From the NCBI GenBank assembly GCA_019649035.1, contig BMAT01001486.1, positions 1,112,657 to 1,137,619 of the forward strand: a stretch of 24,963 bases of DNA. The letters are read 5' to 3'. Below the pieces are notes generated by a model. It made no database searches. It was not told where the DNA came from and saw only the letters and a list, made by a program, of their open reading frames with translations. The stretch is from Elysia marginata (lineage: Eukaryota > Mollusca > Gastropoda > Plakobranchidae). Made by a program: the position numbers and the translations under genes. Shown here piece by piece: positions 9,401 through 21,428 of this stretch (its first letter is position 1; every line of letters begins with the position of its first letter).

Positions 9401-10878
9401 TTCATACCTCTAAAATTTTTCAAAAATATATCATAGCCATTTATCGAAGCCACCTACCAGCTTGGACAAATGTCAAAAAGATCGCGTGGTACTGAGAGAT
9501 AAAAAAATCATACATCAAAATCATTGCATCAATTTTCGATAGTTTAAATGAAGATCTCATTTTCATTACATTCTATCGTATCGAGCAATTAGAACTGTCA
9601 ATGCTTTCCAATTCCTAACCCTTATCTCATCATTCTTTTTTTTTTCTTTATTAATTTTTTTTGCTCAATCATATATATAGGTATTCGAACAAAGGCAAGG
9701 GTTCGAAATGTGGATTTTGTTACATAGATTTTTACTGAATAGTAGATTAGAAAGAAATAAAAAATTTCGCACCCTTGTGAGTGATTAAAGTTTAAGAGCT
9801 TGCGTGTATAAATCAGGAATGGGTGTGACAATTTGTCCAAAACAAAGGTCAATTTGTGTTTAACCAGTGCGTATGAATTGTTTACCTGTAGATATAGCAC
9901 AGTACGTACTGGGATTGTGAGCAGTGTCAGGCAATACTGTTCAGAGGCCATAAATATGTGACATGTAAGATGTACGCATCGTTATAGTGCGTATCGTTGT
10001 ATTTCTAAAGCTAAAGGTGTATCTAGATAGTGAAACAATTGGGTCACCATGAACCATAGGTACACGTGGCAGTTTTATGGATTTAGAATTGACTCTCTTG
10101 TCTCAAGAGTATTGAATTGAAAATTAGTGGTGTGGAAGCAGCTTCAAATTGATCGGTACCTATTTTGGTTTGGTTGCGTTTTCTAGTTGCTGAGTTAAAA
10201 ATCGATCATGTAGTGAGTTCCTGTGATACATTCAGCTCTTACACTAGTCTCATGCAACAAGTTCAGCTGAACCTGCCAAGCCGACCAACCTGTCTACTTT
10301 TCTATGACTCCCTTGTATTTTTCTATATTTCAAGTCCTCCATGGCGACCACTTTACCAACGCGATCACGGGTGGTTTTTTTAAACTCACAGTTTTCATTC
10401 CAATCATTTTTAAAAAATCTCTGCAAGTCGTCAACTCTTCACCTGAGAGGAACCAAGTGCACAGCATCCGCCATGAACCTCCCATTCTCTATAAATTATT
10501 AATTTGATAAACGATTCGTTGCTTAAATGAAACAAACGGAATCTCAGGAAGAAAACCCATTTGCTACTTAAAAGACAAGTGAAAATATCTGCACTTTAGA
10601 GGTATACAAGCATGATTGTCCATCACGACCACTATCGTAATTGATCTTCAATGGTCGTCTTGGACTGTACAATGTAAAATACATTGACCTTAACCGGTTT
10701 AACGTTTATGAGTAAGATTGCATTTCTTTCCAACCTGATCTTGAAACTAACATGATGATTTAACAAAATCCTTTACAAGTCCGTGTCATTTTTTTCCTAA
10801 GGGAGTTTTTCATGCCATCACAAAAACTTATGACGTTTTATCTATAGATTTTGGGTTATTTAAATGTTTGAAAATTTA
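9401..10878. other. No gene supported
   Basis: The longest frame is 109 residues on the minus strand (9951-9622). It starts MASEQYCLTLLT and could be cut by a CAG|GTAAAC donor after 22 codons. The ATG context is weak (T at -3) and the rest is AT-driven, so I do not call it. The + strand frames at 10165-10507 have no recognisable content. Confidence 0.45.
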
Positions 10879-10884
10879 ACTTAC
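10879..10884 (-). other. Splice donor GTAAGT of exon B
   Basis: The minus-strand sequence ACCG|GTAAGTT is a near-ideal U1 site. It ends the 26-codon frame in phase 0. Confidence 0.5.
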
Positions 10885-10962
10885 CGGTTCGGTGAATTGT
10901 AGAAGCGCTGCTGCGGCAAGTTGTGATGGGTGTACAGAGCTGCGTCGCCTGGCGCGGTTCAT
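10885..10962 (-). CDS. Candidate first coding exon B, unknown product
   Basis: The ATG has A at -3 and an in-frame TAG 15 bases upstream. It opens 26 codons: MNRARRRSSVHPSQLAAAAL then LQFTEP. These end exactly at CCG|GTAAGT, a strong donor in phase 0. The intron frame stops at once (GTA AGT TAA), so the peptide is an exon and not a short ORF. The residues are basic first (RRRSS, an RRxS protein-kinase-A-type motif), then Ala/Leu-rich. The exon lies in the only GC-rich patch for several kb and has a well-placed TATA box 250 bases upstream. I do not recognise the protein. Further exons should lie at lower coordinates, but I could not identify them. Its relation to the similar exon at 22699-22878 is discussed in the findings. 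Confidence 0.5.
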
Positions 10963-10964
10963 CG

Positions 10965-11006
10965 TTAGTGTCGGCTAGTGCGGCACCGATGTTGGTACAA
11001 TAGCAT
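10965..11006 (-). other. 13-codon upstream ORF in the exon B leader
   Basis: An ATG at 11006 opens a peptide MLLYQHRCRTSRH. Its TAA ends two bases before the main ATG at 10962. Such an arrangement usually lowers translation of the main frame, or couples it to reinitiation. This holds only if transcription starts near 11189. Confidence 0.35.
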
Positions 11007-11188
11007 CCCAGCTGGTGAAACCTCTGTAGGTCCTATACAGAATCCCAAGAATTCCTCCTCCACTTGGTGCAGTATAAAAATCTTTGTAAGAGGGAATTTA
11101 CGTTTCACACACCGTGCCCTTTGTTCTAGACGGTGACTATGTTGGTTGTAGAAGGTCAGCAAGTCGTTGTGTTGATGCCAGCAGCAAC

Positions 11189-11217
11189 TGCAGATGGCAG
11201 GGTGCTGTTGTTTTATA
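11189..11217 (-). promoter_or_regulatory. TATA box and initiator for exon B
   Basis: On the minus strand TATAAAA (11217-11211) is followed 28 bases later by TGCAGTT, with A at 11189, a good match to the TCAGT-type initiator. This predicts a leader of about 225 bases before the ATG at 10962. Confidence 0.45.
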
Positions 11218-11219
11218 GT

Positions 11220-11936
11220 ATTCGGTTTTTATCCTTCTAACATACTCATCCGAAGCCTCTGAGCCGTAGTGCTTTCAACACTTCTATTTTATGGCGCAAT
11301 GTTTTCTTTTCTCTCCTATACCAAGGTTTACGCGATTATCCCCTCTAATCAATGCATAATGATACGACGTTTTCAAGACTAATTTTTTTTTATAAATCTT
11401 TAACTGTCGAGTAGCTGAAGCTTAGCTGTGAGTCTTTATTATAAGACGTTTTATAGGAATATTGAACAGAAAAGTTGTGTGGCGCTAAATGCGGTGCTGC
11501 CTATTCGGAGAATCAATTTTAGTTTTTCTAAAATTTGTAGAAACAGCACAAGTAAGCGAATTCTTGAGGGTTCAAATACGTTTAACTTGCTTCATTTACA
11601 AACAATATAACGTATCTAGGAATCCAAAATTAAGTCATGGTAAGCGTAAAGAAGTGCTTGTTCTCTGACACAAAATAAACAATATGTACTAATACTCTAA
11701 ATACGAGTATGTTCGTATAAATCCGGTTTTTTTTATCGTTATTTTAATTATCACCAAATCAATACAATCAACTGTGTCATAAAGTAAAGTATTGTAGTGA
11801 AGACTGTTTTCTTTCTCAATTAATATGATAAATCACAACTCCATAAATCTTTGCGAGTATCAATTTACCATTCATGAAGCCAAAACCAGCCTCTTTTATA
11901 ATAAGAACAGGATAACTTGACTTTCATTTACGAATG
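11220..11936. other. No gene seen; possible 5' fringe of the next LINE
   Basis: The open frame at 11428-11610 is not recognisable. From about 11873 the + strand (IHEAKTSL and onwards) may already be decayed LINE reverse-transcriptase sequence, but I can only support the match from 11937. Confidence 0.4.
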
Positions 11937-12814
11937 GACAATGAACTTTCGATAATCGCTCAAGTCAAGAATTTATGCAGAAAAATAACAATATGTATTT
12001 ACAAATGCGAAACATTGCGTCTGTATGAGACTACTTAACTGATGTCACAAAAACCCTCATGGCTTCTCTCGTTCTGTCTAGGCTAGGCTTTTGTAATAGT
12101 TTACTCGCTGATATCCAAACAAAAACTTGGTCACGATTGCAAATAGCATTAAACAATGCAGCCAGAATTGTATTGCGCTGTAAGATATGACACCATTTAT
12201 GTAAAACCTCTACTATATCATCTTCATTAGTTGCTTGTAAAAGAAAGAACTGTGTACAAGTTGGCCCTCATGAGCTGCAAATGCATAAATGGAGAGGGGC
12301 CTGATTATCGAAAACATGACTGAACCAAACAGTTCACTCCGACCATCAAGTGACCGTAAAATCTTAGTTGTTCCGAAAAAGCATTATAAAATGAGAGATC
12401 TTTTACATTATCACATCTTAGTCCAAAAGTGCAGAAACCTCTACCTAAAGAAACAAGTGATATTAAAGACGAGGGTTTATCAAAAGAAAACTTAAACGCA
12501 TCTTTTTTTCAGAGGCATTTTCGATGAATGCAATGTAAATTGTATCTCATAACCATATAACTTGTTTTTGTTGGAATGTTTTTTTCTCATTTTCAGGAAA
12601 TTCTCTTTATTAATGACGTTTGTGCAAAATATTCTCTATTTATAATTATTTGCGTTGTACTTTTGAAACCTTTTTCTTTAGTATAATAACATTGAAATTA
12701 CCGTATGTAATGTGCGGTATGAATGAATCGATGGTTTGAATTAAAAGCACATAAAGCAACTTGATAATCTGGTGGTTTTGCGCTATATAAGTGTTATATT
12801 CATTATTATTATTA
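11937..12814 (+). mobile_element. CR1/L2-type LINE, 5'-truncated 3' end
   Basis: The translation shows the C-terminal part of a Jockey/CR1/L2-clade reverse transcriptase. It reads DNELSIIAQVKNLCRK, then TDVTKTLMASLVLSRLGFCN, then SLLAD, then SRLQIALNNAARIVLRCK. This is the familiar SRLDYCNSLLAG ... LQ..NNAARLVL block. It continues in shifted frames (YKLALMSCKCINGEGPDYL, then SSDRKILVVPKKHYK) to about 12495. Stops and at least two frame changes show it is dead. The 3' tail GCGCTATATAAGTGTT ends in (ATT)n at 12802-12814, typical of these elements. The + strand open frame at 12289-12495 is part of it and not a gene. Confidence 0.88.
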
Positions 12815-14267
12815 AAACTTCCTGCAAATCACCAGCTACTGGATCGAGAACATTTCTGCATAACTATTTTAAGGAAACCTATGGGGCCTAAAGTTATTGG
12901 AAAATCGTTGCAAATCTGTTCGGTTTGGAAGTTCACCATAGAAGAGGGTTAGCGCGAATAAGAATTCGGTTTAACTTGTAAATAAAACAAGAACGTAAGT
13001 ATAGAGAAAAAGACATCGCGCAAATCTTTAGCAAAATTGTGGGCATCATATTGTTTTAATCAGGCGATAGAGAACTGTCCTCAGTGCACCTAACTTATTT
13101 CCATTTACAAACGATATCTATGAATTGCGATATAGAGAGTGCGGAAGGACGAGGGGACAGATCTGCCGTAGCCTTATTTCTACCACTATAGGCACTGTTC
13201 AATAGTTTGTATAACCAGAATGCTGATAAGGTCGTGATAGATCTCAAGGTCCACTGTGCGGCAAGTTGAACAAGGTCTCGTTGACCTTATTATCAAATCA
13301 TTTCGCGAGTTTTACGAACATTGATTTATCCCGATTTAGATTACTAGAGCGAGGTATTGGAAATAATACATATATCTGTGTCAGAAAATATGTTATGGGA
13401 TTTAGTTTTTAAAAACGTGTGTCGTTTTTACATAACAGTTGTGTGCTCATGTTTATATATTAATTTTATTATTACAGAGAACAAAATTAAGAATCGTTAG
13501 GGGTTGCGCTTCTCGAGCAATTCCTCAGTACAGGGTTTTGTAGTGCACCATCGTTCATGACCGCTAAATTTCGCACTTTGATGGCATTGTGCCATGTTTT
13601 ATAGTGGTTTTTTTTTGGCTTAAAGAATGATTGTTAATGGTTCTCCAGAACTTTGGGTGGCAAAAACCCACTGGCCTGTGTAAAGCGCTTGTCTTTATTG
13701 TGCCCAAGGGAGACTACTGTTTTGAAAATGTTCGTTTCAACACAAATGAATAGAAAAAAAATTGTTTCTTTTCACATTCGATTTATAAACTAACTCTTGC
13801 CAGTGTTCACCTAAATTCCGGCAATCTCCTGGTGTGACGATTAAAAGTATGCCTTTTTCTTCAAACAAGACTCAATTTCTTTTAGTTTTGTTGCATTAAA
13901 ATTTAACTCATGCACTATTTTTACTGCTCACCACATGGTTTGTCCGGCTAAATGAGGCGAGAAACTAAGTTTTGTGGGAGGATAAAATAATTCGAGGCAA
14001 GCAGACAGATAAAGAAATATGATGATATTGTTAGATGTAAACGAAAATTTTCAAGTAGACCTTGTAATGGAGTCTTGATCATTTTTTTCTAGTTATATCT
14101 TTTTTTTTTTGTTTCTTACCAGTAATTTATTAGTTGAAATTCACCTATGTATAGTTTCGCTGCGTTAAGACTTATGGAAACCGGTATTAATAAGTTATGG
14201 TAAAACGGCATGTTGTATCTAGGCTGAGTTGCTATCATCTGTTTCGAGACGATGATCTTTCTTCATC

Positions 14268-14270
<3 letters not shown>
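12815..14270. other. No gene seen
   Basis: The sequence is AT-rich with no recognisable frame, splice pair or repeat family. Confidence 0.5.
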
Positions 14271-14329
<59 letters not shown>

Positions 14330-14349
14330 TTCTATCTCTCTCTCTCTCT
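14271..14349 (+). repeat. (TC)23 microsatellite with imperfect tail
   Basis: Pure TC units run from 14271 to about 14317, then imperfect units to 14349. The 106-residue frame over it has a Leu/Ser core from the repeat and is not a gene. Confidence 0.95.
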
Positions 14350-14529
14350 GATAATCAACCTACGAGATATAAAAATACTGACGTTGATTTTTTCCATGAA
14401 TCTGTAGTTTCAAGCTACTTGTGTACCTCTGAATTTATCTTATTCCTCTCTCCCTCCCCTCTGCTATTACATGATTTTGACTGGAGAAGAGACGGGTACA
14501 CCAACGTTGCTGGATAAAGTCTGTAGTGT

Positions 14530-15020
14530 AAGCGTATTGGATAACCGTGCACCAGGGCTCCAACCCTCTCGCTAAACACGTTACTACAAAACGGTACCAT
14601 ACTTATCTGCCTTTCACGTAACCATTGGGAAATGTGATTAGAATGAAGTTCTGTTCACTGCTTGTAGTTTTACATGTAGCACGCACCGAGAAAGGTTTGT
14701 CTGAACGCAGTTTCTGCCCACCGGGTGTTAACAATGATTCCAAGATACTAAAGTATAAGGGCTTCCTTGTGAAATGAAGTTAAAGTAATTCTCTGAAGGA
14801 ACGATGCAAAGGCCCCGGAATTTGATTTTGTTCACATGTTTAAATCACGAACTGAAAAGATGAATTGCGTGATGAATCGCATTGTTGAAATTCAAATTTC
14901 ATTTTATTTCAGTTAACTGCATTGATCTGAAACTGCCGTATATTGGGCTCGGTTAAGAGGAAAGGGTATTTTTAAAATGTTACCAACGCAATACTACTCC
15001 CATCCTATTTCCTTCGAGAG
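14530..15020. other. No gene seen
   Basis: A B-box-like word (GGGTTGGAGCCC on the minus strand) lies near 14555-14566, without a convincing A box. Nothing else is recognised. Confidence 0.4.
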
Positions 15021-15039
15021 AAAAAAAAAGGGGGGGGGG
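15021..15039 (+). repeat. A9-G10 homopolymer junction
   Basis: Nine A are followed directly by ten G. A G10 run can form quadruplex-type structures and is prone to length error in assemblies. Confidence 0.9.
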
Positions 15040-15290
15040 TATTTATTCTATAGCTATAGTTGTTTCTAGGCGGCTACTTCTCGGGAAAGGAGAACTGCCT
15101 GGTCATAAAGATGCAACAATATTATAGTTTAGTTGTCTGGAGTGCAAACCCGCTAACTAGATAATGACTCTAGGGACACGTGATGCTTGAGAAAGGCACA
15201 GGTTCCTCTGCCAGTGTTTACCTGTCGGAAGTAAAGTACTGTACTTCATAAAATAATGTTATGCTTATGGTTACGTTCTTCAGCCTCCCA

Positions 15291-15385
15291 CCCACCCCCC
15301 TTTCTCTCTCTCTCTTTCTCTGTCTCCCTCTCTCTCTCTCTCTTCCCCACTCCCTCCGTCCCCCTCTCTTTCGCCCTCACTCTTT
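15291..15385 (+). repeat. Impure (TC)n pyrimidine tract
   Basis: TC units are mixed with CCCC and TTTC interruptions, again with pyrimidines on the + strand. Confidence 0.9.
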
Positions 15386-17402
15386 GTGCGACTATAGAGA
15401 ACCGGTCTATTCTCATCAGGAATTCAGGCTAACTTCTGTAATTTTGGATGTAAGACGCCAAAAAAATAAAACCCAAAGGTCAACATTTGGATGAGACCTC
15501 GAGTAGAGATCCCAGTTAAAACATAGTACAAGGTATTTCTTAGCCTATCCTTTGTCTAAACCCCAAGTATACACACCCCTTATAAGCACGTATTCTTTCC
15601 CTTCTCATTTTTTTCTTTTTGTGTGTTGGTTTTGTCTCTATCGTTCTCAACCCCTATTATTCGCGCTAATCGGCAGCATTTTGTCTTGATGCCGCGTTCC
15701 TCGAACTGTTAATCGTTTTATACAAATATTTATTCACCTTTCAATAATTGGTTGGTTCTTGGCTCTTCTGAACACGGGATTGATTGATAATGTTGACACG
15801 CAAAATGTTTTTCAAGTACATGTAATATTGAATTCTGTCTGTCTTTTAGCTATAGCTTAATGTTACTGACAGCCTTCGAATTCCTTTTATACTGTTTGAC
15901 AAATAAGGGATAATAATATCACTGAACTTAAATAGTCATTGTTTATTACTCGCTTTGTTTTCCTCTGAAGCGAACGCAGTTCCAGTTATTGCGCTATCAG
16001 GTTTATCAAAAACTGCGTTGGTTTATTTTTATCGGATCTTACGTTTTGCCACAGCATCATTTGCCTTGAGATAATTAAAAGCATGAGCTCGCCAGGAGTT
16101 TTAAAAATTTTAAGAAGTTGTAGCAATTAAAAACGCAAGCAGTTTCAAGTGTTGGCTTTGGTTTATTGTATTGCTGGGTAGCAAAATGGGCTGATTAAAT
16201 CACGTTGTTTTTTTTTTTGTTTGGTTGGTTGGTTTTTTTTTTTTTTTTTAATGTGGAACCTGTTTAGAATTGCGTGGTTGTGCATGCGTGTATGTTTTTT
16301 TTCCTCTTGATCGATCTTCTTTTTATGAAAAGCAAGACTTCTTAAAAGAACATTGAAGTTGAATAGATTGCAGCGATATTTCGTGCATGACACGGCTGTT
16401 TAAAATAAATAAGATTTGTCTTCATCTAATATTCTCAACTGTTCTCATATGTTGTCTTGTTCCAACAGTTGTTTTGCAGTATGTATCATATATGTGCAAG
16501 AATCTCGGGTTATTTTATGCTGTTTTACACTTCTCTTCGTCATATTTAACCGGCGCTATAGAGAGGAAGCTATTCCGGTTTAATTTCCCAGTAGTGGCAT
16601 ATAAATGATAACGTGTAGTAAATTACATAATTATTTTCCAGATGCACATAAATCTAATGTAGGCCTGATGTAACATTTGCAACAGATTAGTTTGCTATTC
16701 CTTTCAAAACAAAAGAATCGAACTTTGGTATTTCAGCTTCATTCAGGATTCATCCTAATCAGACTTGAAATAAGAAATTAATTGCATGGTTTTGTCTTCA
16801 AATAGTTAGCGCTAAACCGCTCTGACAGTCGCCACGATCGGTTTACTTGTGAAAACGGAACAAAAAACATCGATTTCAAACTAGTTCACTTACATCGAAA
16901 GCTAAAGGGCTTAATTCATTGCTTGTCATTAATTCATACATCATTTTTCCTATAGCAATGCATTAGCTCATCTGTGCTGAAGCGTAAGCCATTTGAAAAA
17001 CTAAAACAATCGACTTCTGCTTCGCATTCAAATGATCGGTTGGCATATAATCTGATCTGTCTAGTAATGGTCACTAGCTTGAGAGTTTCATCTGTTCCTC
17101 TCAATAAAAGTCTGTAGATCAATGGTTTTACAGATGTACTGTGGTGCGTGCAACTTTTAGTATGGATTTATTACAAAATTTGATCCACTCTCATTCTACT
17201 GTCATACTTAGGTTTAAATATTCTGTTCTTAGAGTTATTGCTTGTTCCTTTATATCTAAATTTCTAAACATTGTAAAAGCTCACGAGTCTTGATAAAAAC
17301 AGACTGATTTTATCCCCTACACCTTTTTTAATAGTTTGAAATCAAACATAAGCAGTTGACAAACTGAAAAGGCACGTTTGTTGTGTTTATCTGCGAATTT
17401 CT
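15386..17402. other. No gene supported (2 kb)
   Basis: The sequence includes T runs at 16208-16250 with GGTTGGTTGG between them. Open frames at 16163-16393 (minus), 16387-16608 (+) and 16934-17122 (minus) have no domain or splice support. Confidence 0.45.
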
Positions 17403-17414
17403 TTGCACATTAAA

Positions 17415-17699
17415 ATGGGGGAAAGCACTTGGTTCACCACAAGAAAATCAAACTTAAATCAATACATCAATGAAGTTGTAAACATCGTAGGAAACATCAA
17501 AATGTCCGTACAAGGAACTGAATCGACACTAGACACTTCCTCCAGCGAAAAATTGTACCTCGAATCGGCGAGTGGAAAGAACTTAATCTGCTTTTTTTGG
17601 CTTGATCTAGAGGAACTAATCGAGCAAAATTTTCAACCATTGTCCCCTAATTCCACGCACACAAACACTCAGAAGGCACCGACTCACAGTAAATCCTGA
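17415..17699 (+). CDS. Hypothetical 94-residue frame, doubtful
   Basis: The ATG at 17415 has A at -3 and G at +4 and opens 94 codons (MGESTWFTTRKSNLNQYINE and on). The mix of residues is balanced, with little AT bias for this region, and includes an acidic stretch LDLEELIEQNF. I recognise no domain, signal or homologue, and no splice site bounds it. It is listed because its composition is the most protein-like of the unassigned frames, but chance is the likelier explanation. Confidence 0.15.
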   Translation: MGESTWFTTRKSNLNQYINEVVNIVGNIKMSVQGTESTLDTSSSEKLYLESASGKNLICFFWLDLEELIEQNFQPLSPNSTHTNTQKAPTHSKS

Positions 17700-17702
17700 T
17701 TT

Positions 17703-17753
17703 TATAAAAGCTGAATTTCTTCGCCTGCCACTGTCGAAGAGCAGCAGGTGAGA
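17703..17753 (+). promoter_or_regulatory. TATA, initiator and donor in a row
   Basis: TATAAAAG at 17703-17710 is followed by CCACTGT with A at 17730 (initiator-like, 27 bases on). CAG|GTGAGA follows, with the GT at 17748. Each motif is good and the spacing is right, but the implied first exon is only 18 bases. CACGTG at about 17762 and two ATTGG words near 17871-17895 add a promoter-like look. There is no protein evidence. Confidence 0.22.
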
Positions 17754-17991
17754 AAAGTTCGCACGTGCCAGGAGCAGAGAAGCTCAATGAAGTATGAGCT
17801 CTTTCTACTGAAGCTACGCGTGAGCCTAGGATACTGCCCATGCCATCAGTTTACCGTCATCTTGCTTCCTCATTGGTTGCTTATTGTTGGTTACTTTGCC
17901 TGGGGTATGAAGGGGTAGTTTTCTTTCTTTTATTATATTGATTGAAAATGCTCAAGAAATTTCTCTTCCACATCAATCCCCATTTTCATTT

Positions 17992-18000
17992 CACTACTAC

Positions 18001-18032
<32 letters not shown>

Positions 18033-18163
18033 CTTCTTCTTCTTCTTCTTCTTCTTCTTCTTCTTCTTCTTCTTTTACTACTACTACTACTTCTGCTGCT
18101 GCTGCTACTACCACCACCACTACCACCACTACCACCACCACCACTACTACTACTACTACTACG

Positions 18164-18199
<36 letters not shown>

Positions 18200-18250
18200 G
18201 CTACTACTACTACAACTACTACTACTTCCTTCCTTCCTTTCCTTTTCCTT
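17992..18250 (+). repeat. Compound trinucleotide array with (CTT)24
   Basis: (CTT)24 is uninterrupted at 18003-18074. It is followed by ACT/ACC/GCT triplets to about 18227, then TTCC units. All three frames are open on both strands, giving poly-Ser, poly-Thr, poly-Tyr, poly-Phe or poly-Arg, so the long ORFs here are artefacts. GAA/CTT runs of this length can form triplex DNA. Confidence 0.95.
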
Positions 18251-19106
18251 CATTTTCTCCTTTTCGTATTTTGTGTACGCAGCTGCCTTCTTAATTTTTG
18301 CGTTATTATAAGTTCAACACAACGTTAGATGTTTTGAAACAAGGCATGGTAAATAAGATAAAAATTTCTATTTTCAACATCCCACGTACGCCTCCATATC
18401 TTTTTGACTGCGCAGCATAGAAGATTTGGATGCAGCTTATCGTTTTTTTGTCGATTTCATCCTCGGAGCAAATTTTGTCTATACGTATACCCAGGTGTCT
18501 GTTTCATTTTTCATTTTCAACAAGACTCTAGAGAATCGAGTTTTCATTTCATGGATGTTTATGGAAGTTTGGGTGATGTAGTGGTTGAAACGCTCAACTT
18601 TACATTTGCTAATCAAACCATCCCTGTTTCAGTCAAACTTAATCAGCACATACCCCAAAGACTCTACAAGTTAGGCATTAGTATAGATTTTTTAATGTTT
18701 CACTCTTTCTTTTGTAAATGCGTTTGGTAGATATCTTCATCTTTTCTATGGCTTTATAATGTTTTAATCGCAATGCTGCAGATTTTTTAGATCAGTTTAT
18801 AGAGTCGTTCTTCCTGCCCCTCTTTCTATCGGTCTATAGTATCTCCTTTTCTGTTACTCCACCATCCCTCTCAAATCATGTTTCTCCGGAATCATTTAGA
18901 CCGACTCAGTAGATAGAAAAAATAAACCATTGTAATGCTCAAGCCCTCAAAGTGTAGATGCATCTTAAAGCAATCAAGAAGGGAAATAACAATGCACCCA
19001 GTATGTCAATCTGCTGCTCTTCACGCCAGAATAATGCTTGTTTCAACATCGACGTTGAAATTGGTTGTTATCTGTTGTATTTTCGACATGCAGATATCAT
19101 TGATAT
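18251..19106. other. No gene; one weak SINE-like unit
   Basis: TGATGTAGTGG at 18574-18584, followed by GTTTCAGTC near 18626, resembles a tRNA-derived SINE head with decayed boxes. Otherwise nothing is recognised. The open frame at 18404-18730 covers the same unit and is not convincing. Confidence 0.3.
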
Positions 19107-19110
19107 CTCG

Positions 19111-19162
<52 letters not shown>

Positions 19163-19205
19163 CTCTCTCTCTCGCTCCCTCCTTCTCTAGAACTCTCTCT
19201 CTCCA
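19107..19205 (+). repeat. (TC)n microsatellite
   Basis: Pure TC units run from about 19117 to 19159. Imperfect units with CG and CCC breaks follow. The 155- and 105-residue frames over it on the two strands are repeat translations with random flanks. Confidence 0.95.
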
Positions 19206-21428
19206 TCTTTATTTTTCTTTTAGGAGAGAGATAGTAGTTACAAATGACCAGTTTTATTTTCAAAAATTTTCTGGTATAATAGACAGTATAAAAACCGAGG
19301 ACAGCCATAATCCACACTTTAGTGTTGTACTCGGTCAAAACAAAAACTACGTTTCAGATCTGGAAGTTTCACCGAAAACAACTTTTAAAGGGTGTCAAGG
19401 TTGTTTAAAGCCTGTTAATCTATAAAGATGCGATAAACTTGGAACTTATAAATGTGGTACAGATCTTTTTGTGTATCACCAGTGACATCACGCCATTATA
19501 AACCTACATACATAATTTTATTGTCCTGTTTTATTGATTTCTTTGTTTTGTTCCCAGAAAGTAGACTTATTTTTTACTGGTTGAAGCTTTTTTTTCTTAT
19601 TTCATAACCACCCATATGGCAGATCCAAGATGAAAGAGATGTTAGAGAGCTTATAGAGTCGGCGTTGTGTTTTGAAACAAAGGTGGTCCATTTCGTGTGT
19701 TTGGTAGGGAGTTTTAACACGACAGTATAAAATGTATGCCCTGTATCTTGAATGTGCATGCACTGAAGTTTATTCTCAGCCTCATAGTTAAATCAATCAA
19801 CGACAGGCTGTGATGATAAGTTCACAAGTAACGATTTCTTTGACTTTGCAAAATAATAAGTAACGAACTGATACGCGCTCGTGATACATTTTAACACCTT
19901 TGGAAAAGCAGCTGGCCTGCATACGCTGCAATGTTTGCTCTGTCAATTGTGTGGTGTACAGTGTAACATGTTATGTATTGACCAGTAGAAGTCAAGAACT
20001 TATGCAAGTACTTTGCATTCATTGTGCATACGGATTTAACCGATACATAAGTTGAACGTATAAAACTTACGTCCAGTCTAACCTCAACGGAAAGACTGGC
20101 GCACAGAGACGCCTCTAAATTTTGCCAGAGGTTTTGATATCATCTTACGTGTATGCAGTTTTTTTAGACATAGATATTTAATTGTCCAAAAGAAGCACCT
20201 AACTTGAAGGTTTGCAGTCTATATAATTGTCTTGCCTTTCAATAGCATACATTTAAGGGGGTTTACTGCGATTAAAAACAAAGAAGAAAAGAAGGTGCAG
20301 AATTCTTTATGTTCAAGACTTAAATTCTTGAATAATTATTGGATGTATAACAAAGGATTTCATACTAATTATTATGCTGATAATATTAGACGTTTGTATT
20401 TATCCTCCTTGCAACCAGAAACTGTTGAACATAGTACTGTCTCTAAACTAACACGCGCAGCAGCTCGATCGTGAAAAGCTAGTCTAAATAACCGACTAGA
20501 CCTTGTGATTGCTTTATCGTCTAGCCGTCAAGACGCGCAGTCCTGCTGCCTCTGGGCAATAAGACGAAACTTAATTAGTGTTACAGATGATCCCGCCTCT
20601 GGTCACTAGCAGTGGGCGACCTGACTGTCACATCAGTGGACAAAGCTGGTCTTGGCGAGATCTAAGTCGCTCTCTTCTGGGGGATGATAGGCCTAGAAAC
20701 AAATTACGATCCTTTGGGGCTCTCTATGTGCTCCTCTAAAGAAATTAATGGAAAATAATTTGAACCATGAACGCCCACATTATTTTAGCTCTATCCCCTT
20801 CATATGCTTAGAAGTTAGATAAATGCGCGTACATTCAAATTGTTGGGTTTATAATTTTACAGATCAAACTTCTGCTATCTATCTTCCTTTTTATTCTTTT
20901 GAATCGTTAAAGGTAATGATAGAGCAAATTCCATCTGTGGGAACTGTGACATATCAAGTTGATCGCTTAACTTAGAAAATATACAATGGCCATGTTTCCC
21001 TTCAAGGATACCGAGTTACATAAGACAGAGAGCTTCCTGCCAGTTCAGTTTCTGCATCGATCCAAGATGTAAAGGGTTATTTAGTCTTTGTATTGGCCCT
21101 GGAAACTATCGAGATGTTTAGGAAGTCCAAGGGATTCTCTCTGCTTGCAGATTATTTTGAAGGAAGAATAGTTTACATATTTTCTATCCCCTGTGATCTG
21201 GACAAATCGTTTGAGTAGCAACTACAATTATTGTGAGATGTTTTTTATTCACCAGTTTGCCCACTTCTTTTTTTTATCTATTTTTTATACGATTACTGTG
21301 GCGAAAGAATAGCTTAATCTCTTTGCTTGAAGTAAGTAAATTATGCTACATGTGCTGGAACTGGCTCTATTTTGCCACATGAAAAGTAACTTACTGATCG
21401 AGAAGAAAGGGTGCACCCTCTCTGTCGG

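Noticed and set aside
9622-9951. 109-residue minus-strand frame
   Set aside because: Poor ATG context, Lys/Phe/Ile-rich AT-driven composition and no recognisable domain. The CAG|GTAAAC inside it is a tempting but unsupported donor.
12289-12495. 68-residue + strand frame
   Set aside because: It is part of the decayed LINE reverse transcriptase and not a separate gene.
17933-18328. Long open frames on both strands of 100-128 codons
   Set aside because: They are translations of the triplet array (poly-Ser, Thr, Tyr, Phe, Arg). All frames are open because the repeat has no stop codon.
20232-20474. 80-residue + strand frame
   Set aside because: No domain recognised, no bounding splice sites and broken frames beyond it. 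It may be an element relic, but I cannot support any call.
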